Shown: positions 24,511-36,962, counted from the stretch's first letter. The stretch is DNA of 64,000 nucleotides from Pipra filicauda (GCF_003945595.2 NW_024104443.1:2542001-2606000); one strand, 5' to 3'. The notes: generated from the letters alone by a model not told the origin. Program-made: numbers and translations.

Positions 24511-25205
24511 GTTAAGAGTCTCTGATTCTTCCACAGCCTGGATAACCAGAGAAAGAAGAGCTCAGCTCTGGGACAATCACAAGTGCAAAAGTACACATGA
24601 TTCTGTACAGTGCAGAAACACATGAGATGCAGAAAGGTAAGACCACTTTAATCCACATGATATATCTATGTCCAGTGACAGTATCATCCCAACACAAACT
24701 TGTGTTGTAGTCTAATATCTAAACTTAAGACTCAGATGAGAGTAAATGCAGTTACAGTTAGTCATTGAATGTAAAGAAAGGTGAGTATTGAGGCTATGAT
24801 TATACAAACCCACTTTGTTAGGTGATTTAACAGGTTTATGGTGAGTTATCTGCAATTGTGCATCTTCAGACGGTGACGCTCAGTGTCTTACAGGACTGCC
24901 TTACCCTGGTTTTTGTAAAAATGTCATGGCACATGCAGTGTTTATGTCCTACACACCACAATACATACATGTTAGGGTTAGGTCTTATGTCTCACAGGCA
25001 GGTGTGACACATTCTACCAGGTATTTAGTGGGGTTTTTTTTTGCTTGCTAATACCCAGCTGATCATTTGCATGATTGAAATGGTTGATCAATTAAGTTAT
25101 TGGGTGGTGAAGAGCTCTATTTATTCTCTGTGGTACTTTTTTTGAACAGTGCCTTCTGATACTTTTGACTAAGCAAATGGTTGCTTTAACACTGCTTCAA
25201 TTTTG
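24511..25205. other. Non-coding DNA, nothing recognised
   Basis: No repeat family or gene was identified. Confidence 0.5.
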
Positions 25206-25209
25206 AGCA

Positions 25210-26000
25210 AATGAGGAGTGATATTCAGGCTCATTTACCTACCTTTAAAACTCTATCATCAGTGAATTTGATGGGGCCAGCACAAAGGGAACCTGGCAAA
25301 CAGACTGACAAAGAAGGGTATCTCCCTAGCCGGAATCCTGAGACATCTCTGATAAGTTCAGAAGAAATTTCCTTGATGGGGGGTGGTAGGTAGGACAAAG
25401 AAATCTTGACAGGTGCAGGACAAAGAAACAGTGATAAAAAACTGACCATCCTACTCCCACATCATAGCCAGTCTTTGTGAATGAAGATTTGGGAAAGGTC
25501 ATTACCCTTCGAGCCTGCGCAGTGGATTTTTTTTTTAGGTGAGACCCAGTGTGCGCTGAACTGAGCCCACCCTTTAATCCTGAGGTTCAACTGCCGGGGC
25601 CGAGCAAGCTTGGACAGTGGCAGCGAGGTCCTCAGGACGTAGGTTTGTTTAGAGTGACCTTCTCTTAGATGGATGGCCTTACAGGGCTGACGAGCTCCAT
25701 CTGCCCTGAGGAGTTCCCTGACTGGGAATCGAACCCGGGCCATGGAGGTGAGTGCTGCATCCTAACCACTAGACCACCAGGGGGCCCCCTACTCCCACAT
25801 AAGAATGGTATAAAAGCAAACTCTTTACCTATCTACCCAAAATAAAGTTCTCTGCAATGCCTCTCTGCACAGAGAGACCAGATCCTTACCGGGAATGCAT
25901 GAATGACTCCAGTCTCTATCATGTGTGATTTCCTCTGTCACTGATTAGCTCCACTCCTGGGAGCAGATTGGTGAGTGTTGAACCAGTGACATCTGACACA
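25210..26000 (+). mobile_element. Probable solo LTR interrupted by the SINE
   Basis: A TATAAAA box at about 25809 is followed by AATAAA at about 25841 and a U5-like tail to about 26000. The upstream half, with short direct repeats of AGGACAAAGAAA near 25394 and 25420, would be U3. SINE copy 2 with its duplicated target (25450-25800) separates U3 from the promoter. The outer boundaries and a target duplication of the LTR itself were not found, so the extent is approximate. Confidence 0.45.
25463..25787 (-). mobile_element. tRNA-Glu-derived SINE, copy 2 (325 bp)
   Basis: It is colinear with copy 1 (12757-13083) over the whole length on the opposite strand. The order is a tRNA-Glu head (about 25716-25783) with A-box TAGTGGTTAGG and B-box GGTTCGATTCC, the same body, and the same 3' tail with TTTCCCAAATCTTC (minus strand, near 25475-25488). 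A perfect 13-bp target duplication, CCTACTCCCACAT, flanks it (25450-25462 and 25788-25800). The head has lost two bases in the anticodon loop, and the tail stem is less well paired than in copy 1. Confidence 0.94.
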
Positions 26001-27174
26001 ACATATTCATAGGTATGTGCATAAGTAAAAGTTCATAAGTGCATACTTACTTCACTGGTTGGAATTCTGTAATAACTTGCAAGACATATTTTATTTATGC
26101 TTGTAACATGCATGTACTTTCAAACTTGCTTTCCCAGTGGTAATTTTGTAGTGCCCTGTAGTGTATATTTCTGTACTTGTTTGCATCAGTGTTTACCCTT
26201 GCTCTCCAACATCCAGTAGCTGCAAATAAACTAAAGGCAACTTAACCAGCCAGTAGAAACAGAATTGCCATCCCCTCTGGGATTTCTGCCAGTGCTGTTC
26301 AGTGAATAACACAGCTGAAGAAAAGGCAAGGGTCACAAGAACAAGTACTGTTTGAAGTTTGCCCTAGAGAACAAGTGTGACACAGTGCATGTAACAGAGT
26401 TTACTGATGGCTCTTAATGCCAGAGATCCCTCACAGCACACATTGTTCCCTAAGCCAAGAAGCAAGACATTTCAGATGTTTTACTCTTTTAAAATGTTTC
26501 AAATATTATAGATTCCTTCTCAAGAGAACACAACTGCCTCTCTCCCTGGGCTGCTTCTGATCTCTTCCAAGTATGAATCTATGCTTAACTGTGATTGATG
26601 TGGTAATTCAAGTTGACATGGGGGAAAGGGAAAGTTGGTTTATGTTTTTTTTTTTTTTCTTCCAGGACAAATAGAGTAATCAAGATGCTGCTGGTGTATA
26701 CAGTATTTTTAATATGTTAAGGTACAATTAGGTAAATAATTTATGCCTCTAAGTATTCAGTTGTCCTTTAGGAGGCTAAGAACAAACAAAACCTTTTTCC
26801 TTGATGATGGTTTTAGATCAATAAAGGTCAAAAAGTTTAAAGGTGGGGCAGATTTGGTAAGTGTTAAAATACCAGGATAGAGGTGATGAAGACCTCCGCT
26901 TCCTTATCCTGCTGGAAAGAGACAATAATTTCAAAATGTCATCAATTTTTAGGTTTATTTGTCTGCTTAGAATCCTTCTAAACTCTCACACGGTGGCTTC
27001 AAATCAGGGCCCCATGACTTTTTTCTTGTTCATCTCTACACAATTTCAGTAGTTAATCTATACTGCAGCATTCTCTTATTCTTGGTTATTTGCAGGCAAG
27101 TCATAAATGCACTCTAGAGTGCTAACAAAATTCCTTAGGAAAAACTCAGGAAAGAGATCCTGCTATTAGATCCA
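26001..27174. other. Non-coding DNA, no gene seen
   Basis: Nothing was recognised. A T-run occurs near 26648-26659. Confidence 0.55.
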
Positions 27175-27788
27175 AGGCATCTCTGCTTCATAAGGGGCAG
27201 GTGCACAGGTGCTGGCTGTGGGGGCTGAAGAGGTACCTCTGTGAGGAGAGGCTGGGGCTGCGTCATGCCATGGTGTCAGGAGGAGGAGCTGCTCCATGAT
27301 GAAGCAGATAGCCACACCACGGATCCACAGTGGAGCAGATATCCACAGACAGTGCAGACTATGGAGGACCCCATGCCACAGCAAAGAGGTATTTCTGAGG
27401 GACCTGCAGCTTCTGAACAGCTGACATCAGAGCAGAGGAAAACTGAGAAGGAAGAAGCAGCAGAGAGGAACTGCTGAGTAGTGACCACAGCCCGTAACTC
27501 CCTCACCCTGCCTTGGGACTGTAGAAGAGTGAAAGACAGGCATTTTAATGTTCATGTTATTTGTGTTTCTCACTACTTGGATCTATTTTAATTGACAACA
27601 AATTAGGTTAATTTTCCCAAGTACAGTGTGTTTTGTGTATGATGCTAACAAGTAAAAAAATCTTCCTATCTTTATCTCCAACCCATGAGATTGATTTCTA
27701 CTGTTTTTTCTATTTTCTTCCCCTGTCCCTCCAGGGTGAGTGAGCAACTGGTGAGAGTTCATCTGCTTCTTAATGGTAACCCACAACA
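27175..27788 (+). mobile_element. Avian LTR (family with GTGGGTTGACC end), decayed
   Basis: It contains the same ordered blocks as 45157-46096 in reverse complement and as 4061-4840 in the same direction. These are GGAGGACCCC segments, AGCAGAGAGGAACTG near 27457, a TTTTAAT and AACAAATTAGGTTAATTTTCCC segment near 27596, TATCTCCAACCCATGAG near 27675, and a final CCCACAACA at 27788. The 5' start is unclear and no target duplication was seen. Confidence 0.65.
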
Positions 27789-28489
27789 ATAGTGAAAGCT
27801 GCCAAGAATAGTAGCTAGATATATAAGTCTAATGCAATTTCTCTACTTAGGTTTGAGTCAAACATTTCTCAATTACCATTTTAGCTTCCTTTTCTGAAAG
27901 AAGACAAAATATACTGTTTCTTGTTCTGTAGATTTTACAATGTCCAAAGTAGCATGTGCTAAAAAGAAGTCCAAATTTTATAAAAACAAGAAGATTTTAT
28001 ACTTCTGATTCTTGAGTTTATATTCTCACATGAGTCTCTATAAAGAAATTCAGACTACTTTGGTCCCTTTGACATTTTTGTATGTTCACTCTAACTATTC
28101 TGCGAATATTGTTCTCTGCAAGATCCAGCCGCAAAAATCTAATAAGACTTTTAACAGTGACCAAAGATAGACCATATTGTACTGGTGAGGCCAGTCAGGA
28201 AGGTTTCCAAGGGAGTTCTGTGTTAAAAGCAGGATTCTAGTTTTAAGGCAGCAATAATTATGCAGGTTTATACTCTTTATGTGGTAGCAAATAAGTGATC
28301 ATAGGAAGGGATGAGGTAGCTGGCAATTATAGTCATTGTTTTCTTAGATTATTTTATCTAGAAATGAAAATTATTATACTCCTATATTAGGTTTTCTATT
28401 GTTTTCCTTCTCATATTAGCTACGTAGTACCAGCCCCTTAAGAATTGAGAGTCCTTGGAAGACCTGGTATACCAGTCCATTAGGATACG
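27789..28489. other. AT-rich non-coding DNA, no gene seen
   Basis: Nothing was recognised. Confidence 0.55.
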
Positions 28490-29449
28490 TGTGCAGAATA
28501 AAGACAAGTACAGCAGACATTCAAACACCACAAAAAATCTTTTATTGCAGTGAGAATAATAGAAAGCTAGCAAAGAGAATCAAAAAGCTAAAATAGAATA
28601 CAGAATAACTACTTTATCGGTTGGCATTAAAACAATACTGTGAACAACATTTAATACAGTATTAACTAGTAAAAAGGGAACTAAAGGGATACCAGAAAAG
28701 GATATTAAAGCAATACTACAGATAACTTTTAATACAATATTAATTAGTAAAAAGGGGAATTAAAGGGAAATACTATGGACAACTTTTAATACAGTATTAA
28801 CTAATAAAAGGGGAATTAAAGGGACACTAAAGGGATATTAAAACATTTACTTTCTCCGTTGCTTCCTATCAATAAACTGTGCTTACCTACACAGACAGGC
28901 CAGGGCTGTCAGGATCTGCAGCAGTTGGTCAGTACCCATGCTCAGCGGGTGTCCCCACGGAGCAACACAGTCTCGGTGGTAGGATGAGTATTGCTCAGCT
29001 CAGCAGCTCTGACACCCCATTTTTATCAGTTCCACATTACACTGCATAGGGCCAGTACGCAGTATAAGGTGATGCTTGAGTGGCAGCCAAACACCGCCTA
29101 ATCATTACCTCATGGTAACAGTCTGCACGTACCCTACTTGTAGGGCAAGGGGCGAATGACCCCTGCCCACATAATCTTCCTCTCACCATCATCTTTCTCA
29201 CCCCTATGTATGACCTCTACCGTTGTGTTTCGAGGGTATTTGTATCCATCTTACAGTATGTAGCAAAGCCAAGGAGGAACTCAGCTCTGATAATAGCGGA
29301 CTTGCTAAAAAACACAATGGACCTCACAGTTAACTTGTGCCATGAAGTTACATTGTACAATACTCTGGCTGGTTTCACATTCTAATATAATTTCTTTCTC
29401 ACGCCTCTATGCTCCACTGATCATCTAATTCAAAAGTACCCCCCTTACA
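28490..29449 (-). mobile_element. LTR-like block with internal tandem repeats
   Basis: On the minus strand the block starts TGTAAGGGGGG (29449) and ends TTCTGCACA (28490). It has a TATA-like GATAAAAAT near 29020 and AATAAA near 28540. Between these lie three copies of an AT-rich repeat (28633-28845), each with a TTAATAC-palindrome core. Composition differs clearly from the flanks. The flanking bases do not form a target duplication, so the ends may be wrong or mutated. The family was not identified. Confidence 0.45.
28633..28845. repeat. Three-copy tandem repeat, units of about 78, 58 and 77 bp
   Basis: Units start at CAATACT (28633), CAATACT (28711) and AATACT (28769). Each contains TTTAATACA(G/A)TATTAA and then TAGTAAAAAGGG or a close variant. 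The middle unit lacks about 20 bp present in the outer two. Confidence 0.85.
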
Positions 29450-29689
29450 CCTGGACAAAAAATTAGACAAGACTTGACCTAAATTGGGATAAAAGTATAT
29501 AGTGGTTAGTGAAAATATGACCAAGAAGAGCAGCAATCTTCTTGTAGATCGAACAAGGCTATGAAAGCAGGAAGCAGTTGCCTGACCACTTGATGTACTT
29601 GTATTCTCTCTGAGAATTGTGGAAGGTGCATATATAGTTTTATTTGTTTTTTACTGTATTTACATATTCATATAGTCCCTACATCATAC

Positions 29690-30350
29690 TCTTGAGTTTT
29701 TCCTGATATGTCCACCTATTGCAGGCTAGTCCTTTTGGTGATGACTTTGTAGGGTTGCTGCAGGAGAAGACTCAGAGATCACTCAGAAAGATGTGATCTA
29801 GTTGTTAATTTATTGAGTTCTATTCAGTAAATTTAGGTACGGAAGATATTTAATATGTACTGGTGGACTGGCAGTCAATACTGTTTACTGTAATTACTGT
29901 TAGTATGACATTAAAAGTTTATTATTTAAGCTTAGCTAAATATATCTTAAATATTCTATGCATGCAAAAATTGTCCCTTACCAACCCACTGATGCCTAGT
30001 GTCAGGTAAGGGACTACTCAGCCTCAATGGGTAGCCTTGAGAGGTGCCCCTGTTCTAGGGGAGATACTGTACCATGGTACAAACAGATGCCATGGAAGGA
30101 GAGCTCAACATATCCTGATGGCTGCAAATATTTATATTGTGAAGCAGTTGATTTGTAGTTCTGCTGTCAGATTTTTCATGCAGTTTTGGCCATTTATCAG
30201 CCCGGTCTCCAGCCAAACCTTTTGGAGGTGTTGGTGCTCAGGTCCCACTGATAGCCTCCCACAATAGGATTAAGTTAGGTTAGTTCTTCTTGCTGAGCAT
30301 TGCCTTGAACCAAATTCTGTTAGTTCAAATGGGAGAAGTGCTTCCGTCAC
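29690..30350 (-). mobile_element. Probable avian LTR, U3-R-U5 remnant
   Basis: On the minus strand there is a GGGCTGATAAATGGCC segment (near 30200), a TATAAATA box (near 30133) and a GAGGCTGAGTAG...CCTGACACTAGGCATC...GGGTTGGTAAGGGAC segment (about 30030-29965). I recognise the last as the R-U5 type of a common bird LTR. AATAAA lies near 29810. The boundaries are uncertain and no target duplication was found. Confidence 0.5.
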
Positions 30351-32379
30351 AAGGGTGAAAGGAGCGAACCTACTGGTAGGAAGTGGGGTTGTACAAACCT
30401 GGCCATGAGCAACCTCAAGGCCCTTGGTATACAACTATAAAGGTACAGAACATGCAAGAAGAAAGTGAAAATACCCATATTTTTATAAAATACCCATACA
30501 TCTTTATTTTTCCTGAAACTTTGCCTTGTCAAAAATTTCCATTTCAAGATCCCTCATAACTTAGTTTACCCTTGCTTGTGGCTAGAAGAAAGATAGCCTT
30601 TCCCTTGCTACCATCTCTATCCCCTTTCCCTGGCTTTGATTACCCCAGTTTACAATCTCTAAACAACTTCTGACCCCCTTCAAAGACCTTCCTGCCTTCT
30701 CCTGACAAGCCTACAGCCTTGCTGTTCTCTAGTGCTTGAGAACCTCTGTGGTATCTTTTTTTCTCAACATTATCAACTGTGTTGGAAAAAATAGCTCTGA
30801 AATATTTCTTTTTACGGAGTGTTGGTCTGTTCGTGTGGCTGAGATTCTTGTTTGTTTGCTTGGCTTTCTTCCTTTCCTACTTACTTCCTCTTTAGCAGCC
30901 TTTCATTGGCTCATTTTACAACAAAAAGGCCTCACAAACAAACCTGTGAGGTCTGTAACACAACTCTCAGCCATTTTAGAAAATAAGTATGACTCGGTCT
31001 GAATCTTTATAAATAAGCACAGATTCGCTTTCTGGGGAAGAATCCATGGCATTAAATTGTCTGAAAGACAGGATGAAGCCTGAAAACTCTGGATTTAAGT
31101 GCTACATGTTTTGAAAAAGTACTTAACTAGATACTGCATCAGCTCCAATTCTGGTCCTTTATATTTTCAACTGGGGAGAAGAGGCAAAAGAGTTAAGCTT
31201 ACAAACAAATCATAATTTTGAGCCTTTTTTCTTTTTATAATGATATAACTAGAACATTGTATTATACTAAGTCAATTACAGGATTAGGGGATATTATTTT
31301 AAATACTTAATAAGGGAAAAGCATACTGAATTACTTATGAATAAATTTGTAAGTTTAAATCTGTGCAGATACTTATAGGTGTTTAGTTTTAATATGAACT
31401 TCTTTATTTCTTCTACATTCAAAGCTCTCTTTGAATGATATATAAAGCAGAGATAATAACATACTCTTGAAGTAAAAATAAAGCTTTATTTTACTTTCTT
31501 TTTAAGTGTAAGAAAATTGACCCTTTAACACAGTAATTGCATCACTTTGTTTCAAGTTCTTTCTTACCCTGTGGCCTCTGAATATGTTTCTCCAGATTAT
31601 TATTCTTTTCGATCTTTCAGATTGCAGTAAAATTGCTGCAGCAAAAATGAGCAACATAAGAGTTTTTCCAATGACAAGCCTGCTTCAAACTGATTGGTTT
31701 ATATCTCCTTTGGGCTTCCATGCTGTTATTCCCTTTCTTCTTTCTCTCACATTTGTATTTTTCAATAATTAAGCAACTTATGTCACCCGTTCAGCTATGT
31801 GCACAGCATTAACACCTTTGCAATTCAAAATGCAGAAGTTCCGTACCATTCAAAGGCAGGCAAACAGAACTGACAAGGAAAGTGGACAAATACATCCATA
31901 AATGTAAGTGAAACAGCAGTTTTGAATACTTTAGAACTTGTTGCAGTGTGCATGAGTGATAACAAATTTTCCCCCTTCCTACAGTAATTAAAACACTTGA
32001 TGGGTTTTTACTGTTTTGTGGTATGATTAAAATGGGGAGTTGACGATGGGTTTTGCTTACAGCACAGAGACACTCAAAAGCATAATTTGTGAGGGACTTT
32101 CATTTACCCTAATGAATCTTAGCTCCATGACTTTCATATACCCTAATACACAGCTTCCAGAATTAATAATAGGACACAAAAGACTTTCACTTCTGAATTA
32201 CTGGGCTGAGTTAGCACAAGTTTAGGTTGAGTAAAGGACATCTGTACGTATTGACCCATGTATAAAATAAGATTCTGGTATTAATTTAGTTCCTAGTGGA
32301 CATGTCCCCATAGGACAATACCAACTAATACAATTGACAATAATTCATAGTGTTTAAAGATCTCACTTCAGATTCTGGA
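30351..32379. other. AT-rich non-coding DNA, no gene seen
   Basis: No exon or repeat was recognised over about 2 kb. Confidence 0.55.
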
Positions 32380-32384
32380 TCCAT

Positions 32385-32645
32385 GAGGAGTAATGGCCAT
32401 AAACTAAAATACATGAGGAAAAACTTTTCCTCAATGTGAGGAAAAACTTCTTTACACTGAGGATGGCAGAGCACTGGAACAGGCTGCCCAGGGAGGTCAT
32501 GGATTTGCCTTCTCTGGAGACAGTCCAAATCCACCTGAGCTAGTTCCTGTGTCAGGTGACCCTGCCTTGGCAGGGGGGTTGGACTGGATGATCTCCAGAG
32601 GGCCCTTCCAACCCTAATAATTCTGTGGTTCCATGGTTCTGTAAC
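32385..32645 (+). mobile_element. CR1 LINE 3' end
   Basis: The typical CR1 terminal region is present. A GCACTGGAACAGGCTGCCCA block (32471-32490) codes the HWNRLPRE-like C-terminus of ORF2. GGTTGGACTGGATGATCTCC and CCCTTCCAACCC follow, and the end is a degenerate TTCTGTGGTTCCATGGTTCTG repeat. A short duplication, GAGGAAAAACTT, occurs twice (near 32414 and 32438). Confidence 0.92.
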
Positions 32646-34079
32646 TGGGCATAGCACAGGCAAATTCCTAGAAAATAGATGAAAGGCTTTGACTATGTTG
32701 CATTATATTTTGAAGCTTAACAAGCCGCGAAAGTGAAAACAAATCACATACTACAAGTCCACATGACAGAAATGTTTATAAGCATTCTGACAGAATGGTT
32801 TCACGAAAATACAGCTGAAGTTACCAGTCACTTGTAAACTGGTACAATTGTCAGTTGCTTCATATACATAGCTATGCAAAACCAGGGACTTTGTGATTCA
32901 AAACATTGGCACTAAAAGAATGTTCTAAAATAAAAAGTTAGTGTCTTCAGTCAGTTTAAAGCTTGCACAAATCTATGTAACTGGGAAATGAAATAATTTG
33001 TTAAATGTTATTTCTAGAACTTCAACCTTTTCTCTGTTTTTATTTTCCCATGCTTCTTTGAGAAGCTATCTTCTTTCAGAGACAGCAATACCTGATAAGC
33101 CTTTTTACCTCACCACTGTGTGAACTTGAACTACTTCTGGAGAACTGGCAGCAGGTTCTATATCCTTCAAATTTGAGTGGTTCTGGCTACATCTTTCTGT
33201 TCCAGACGGACTTTTCAGTCTCTGCATACTTGCTCTTGTACCATCATGATTTTCTGTACCAATCTTCATAATCTATGCAGACATCATGCTGGAGTCTAGA
33301 TCATGAGTGCTGTCCACCAGTATAAGCAATTTTTTTTCCTGAACATATGCAAAATGTAATTGTTTTAAAGCTTGCTAGCACACAAAAGAGTAGCACATGC
33401 GTAGCTCAAAGTTTCAACCTGTTGTCTTCAACATCTTGACTTAACTTTTTATAGATGCCGGAGGACAAACAATACTATCTTGTGAACAATACTTCACAAG
33501 AATCTTCTCCAGAGGCTTTTCAGTGTTTTCATCAAATAAAGGGAGATAAAGAAAAGGGGGGAGGGAGGAAAATGGACAGAAGAATAACAGAGAGACAATC
33601 TGGGAATAAGTAGTTTAAAATATCTCGGAACCTACTGATGAAAAAGCAGGCTGAAAGGGTGAAGAGCACAAATTCAAGGTTTTGATGTGAATTAAAGGGA
33701 GCTGAGAGGTAAGAAGAGACATGTCCAAAATGCAAGGGAGACATAGAAACCACTCATTACAACTGAGCTCTCACTTATTTTAAGGCAACAAAAGAGCTGT
33801 CTTTTCTTTTGACATGAAATTATTTCAACAGAAAGATTGATGAAGACCTAGATCCTAAAAGAGGGTGGTAGGAGGATGAAGTTCTTGCAAATAGGTATTT
33901 TTGGTGGAAAGCAAATTCTCAAGAAAGTTCCAGCTTGTCATGTTCTCAGAGCTAGCTGCTCCTTGTACTGCACTGAAAGGGAAATTCTAAGCTACTCTGA
34001 AATAGCAAAACCTAACTGTAAGACATTAGGAATGGAGGGAGGAGAAAGGAAAGTCCCATATGGCCAGAAGATGATAATA
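32646..34079. other. AT-rich non-coding DNA, no gene seen
   Basis: Nothing was recognised. Confidence 0.55.
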
Positions 34080-34545
34080 GAATAGTTCTGCTGGAAGGGG
34101 CCTACAGCGATCATATAGTACAACTGCCTGACCAATTCAGAGCTCACCTAAAGTTAAAGCATATTAATCAGAGCATTATTCAAATGCCTATTAAACACTG
34201 ATACTCTTGGCTGTCAGTGTCTTAAACACTGACTCATTGATCACCTCTTCAAAAAGCCTATTTTGCTGTTTGAGCTCCTGGTAAAGAAATGTTTTCTACT
34301 GTCAAGTCTGAACCTCCCTTGCTGCAGCTCTGAACCATTCCCACACATCCTGTCACTGGATCCCAGGAAAAAGAAATCAGCATCTCCCTCCTCAGGCACC
34401 TGCAGAGAGCAGTGAGGTCACTCTTCACCCTCCTTTTCTTCAAACCAGACAAACCCAGAGTCCTCAGCCACTCCTCAAAGGACACACCTTCCAGCTCTTC
34501 CACCAGCTTGGTTGCCCTCTGTATTGTGTCTGGCTGGAGTTCATT
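34080..34545 (-). pseudogene. CR1 LINE 3' region
   Basis: On the minus strand the frame at 34554-34258 ends in CR1 ORF2 C-terminal sequence resembling LEGVSFEEWLRTLGLSGLKK and RRVKSDLTALCR. These match the [11 protein letters not shown] / EKRRLRGDLIA blocks. The 3' terminus with TTCCAGCAGAACTATTCTAT lies at about 34080. The copy is truncated at the 5' side, where another repeat begins. Confidence 0.85.
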
Positions 34546-34720
34546 TCCCCACAATAGCCCTCACAGTGCTGTGCTTTGCATTGGCAGCCAGAAAGGTGTT
34601 GGTAACACACCAGTGTTTTGGCTATGGCTGAGCAGCACTGGAACAGCATCAGCACTTGTCTCAACATCCCCCCCCCAGCGTCCCATCAAGGGTGTGGGCA
34701 AGATCCTCCAAGCAGTTTCA
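34546..34720 (+). mobile_element. Avian LTR fragment
   Basis: The stretch with GTGCTTTGCATTGGCAGC, GTGTTGGTAACACACCAGTG, TTTTGGCTATGGCTGAGCAG and then a run of C near 34670 is one I recognise from a widespread bird LTR family. The promoter and polyadenylation parts of that LTR are missing. It abuts the CR1 5' break. Confidence 0.55.
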
Positions 34721-36250
34721 ATCACTTTCATATTCAGGCCCTGTCATTTCTCATAACTATCTACTTGTGCCATTTGGCTTAATGCCAGATATGTTTTTCC
34801 CATCTGTTTGATAATTTTGGACTTGGAACGGCAAGGCAATAGAAATCTGAAAGTCAGTGTTGATAACATCTAAAAGAACAGAAAACTTCCACCAGCAAAA
34901 AGTCAGTAAGTACCTGCAGGTATGAACAGTATGGTTGTAATGAGGAAGTATAACTCCTGGAGTATCACTGTGCAATCCTAGGTCTTCTCTTTTCCACTTG
35001 TCCCTCAGTTTGTTTTCTAGCAGTACTCAAAGGAGACACAAAGCAGTTATGTATTGCACAAAATTTCTCTTGGAATTAAAATCATCATTAATTGCTCAGT
35101 GAACCCTTTGTCCAGAATAAGGGATACAGCATAAAACTGCTGACAAAAAACAACAAGTGTAAAATTAAAAGGTCCATCTGTGGACCGATGTGTGCTTTAA
35201 AGACGTTACTAAATTTATGTGGGCTGATGCCTATTTCCTTTTAAATTAATTTCATATTCTAAAGGAAAAAGCTAAAGTTTTTCACATTACATTAGCATAT
35301 TATTTAGAACAGAGCTTAAAGAAAATAATTCAAGCAAATACTCAAAAACTAGAACTTTTACCTAGAAATCAAGGCAAAACAACCTTACCTGAGGAAGAAT
35401 GAGGAAGGAACCTAATACACTGTATTTGTGAAATTTTTCGTGTAACTAACTGCCCAGAAAAATATCTCTTATTTTCCTCCTGTTGTAGAAATATTTTCCC
35501 CTATGTTCCATTGGTTCGATTCAGAAAAATGCAAGCTAAGAAGAGACTATTATTAATGTTAGATAAACAGGTAAATAGTGTAAAAATTTGGTGGTTGCAG
35601 GTTTGGGGGTTTTTTAGTAAAACATTATTTCATTTAAAAAAGGACTTTATTCTTTTTGTTTCTGCTACTTTGTAGTGTGAGAAGAAAATACATTTCCTAT
35701 TTTTCGGGCTGGCAATTATATCTAGTGACTTGCAGAAACAAACCCCAAAACTCGCAAAGAGTATTGAAACAGGCATGTTTATTTACAGCGCCAGGTGCAT
35801 GGGGAATAATTTCACCAAACATGTACACCTATTGCCTTTGTTCAGCTTCTTTTATGTGATACAATGTTACATATGCATTAGCTGTGTCAGCAAATTCCTG
35901 AAAATTGGGAGGGGAAATCATTAACATACACCACTCCTACAACTCTGGCTTGGAATGCCCCTTGGGGGTCTTCATTTGAGGGTCTTTTGGATGAAGTAAG
36001 GGTCTTCCTCGGCTCTGAACTACTCACCTTTACAAAGAATGCTGAGCTGGCACTGGCCACTCACCTCAAAACTGGTTTCATCTTGTCTCTTTCTCTCGGA
36101 GCCCCCCTTTATCAATCTTCAAGGTCTCCCTCAAAGCTCCTTATCACAACTCCAAGGATTTTGCTTCTGCTAGAATCCTCATTATAAAGTTAACCATGTC
36201 CTGTCTGTAAGTCAGCATAAGCCAGCAAGGCCCTATTCTAATTTAACAGC
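34721..36250. other. Non-coding DNA, no gene seen
   Basis: Nothing was recognised. Confidence 0.5.
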
Positions 36251-36254
36251 CACA

Positions 36255-36958
36255 ATCATGGCTAGGCTTCGTGAACAGAGATTTGGGAAGGACTCTACCC
36301 ACATTTGCTACAAGCGTGCTGGTGGCTAAAGAGGCCAATGCGAGATAGACATGATCAGTTGCAAAAGGCACAAAGACTCCTTGGATGGTATCGGCAAGAC
36401 ACGATTCTTCCTGCGTTGTTTTTTCAATGGTGATCCCACGTGTGTTCTCAAAGGAAGCAGCAGTGTAGTGTGTCTCCAGACCTCCCGATTGGAGGCCAGA
36501 GTAGACCAGCGATGGAGATGAATGTGGCCAAGGCTGAGATGTTGCATCAGAAAGTCCCTGTATCTCCTCTTCGGGGCTCCTCTCTTGCGGCAGCCGGTGG
36601 CAAGTTCACCATAGAGCACAAGTTTAGGGAGGCGGTGGTCCTTCATCCTTGAGACGTGCCCTGCCCAGTGCAGCTGTGTTCTCAGCAACATGGCCTCAAT
36701 GCTTGTGACTGCTGCTTGTTCTAGAACAGATGTATTGGTCACGTAATCTGACCAGTGGATGTTTAGGATTGTACGGAGACAGCGTTGATGGAAGCGTTCT
36801 AGGAGTTGCAGGTGGTAGCAGTAAATGACCCATGATTCAGACCCATATAAGAACAGGTTAGACACATGTCTGCTGGCTTGGTTAAATTGTAAGTCACCCT
36901 GTCTTGGGACTAGTGTGCTTAGGAACCTGTTCAGGTTCTTACCGGCCCTGCGATTCAT
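36255..36958 (-). pseudogene. Non-CR1 LINE (RTE-like), RT C-terminus and zinc-finger tail
   Basis: A 210-codon frame (36958-36326) is the C-terminal part of a non-LTR retrotransposon ORF2. It carries LFLYGSESW at residues 35-43, LERFHQRCLRTIL at about 53-65, the HWSDYVTNTSVLEQA block, QLHWAGHVSRM, then LYGELATG and APKRRYRD. These do not match CR1 ORF2. The frame is lost near 36370, and a short zinc-finger-like tail (spaced Cys, then CLSRIGLFSHQHAC) follows in another frame with one stop. The coding end at a TAG is followed by only about 38 bases of 3' UTR (to 36255). That UTR matches the 3' ends of the two SINEs. The clade is tentative: the very short 3' UTR and ATGAT-type end fit RTE-like elements such as AviRTE. 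The 5' part is lost. No clean target duplication was seen. Confidence 0.85.
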
Positions 36959-36962
36959 CTAC

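Noticed and set aside
28624..28850. CRISPR-like spaced repeats
   Set aside because: There are only three long, imperfect units without regular spacers, in a vertebrate genome. It is an ordinary tandem repeat.
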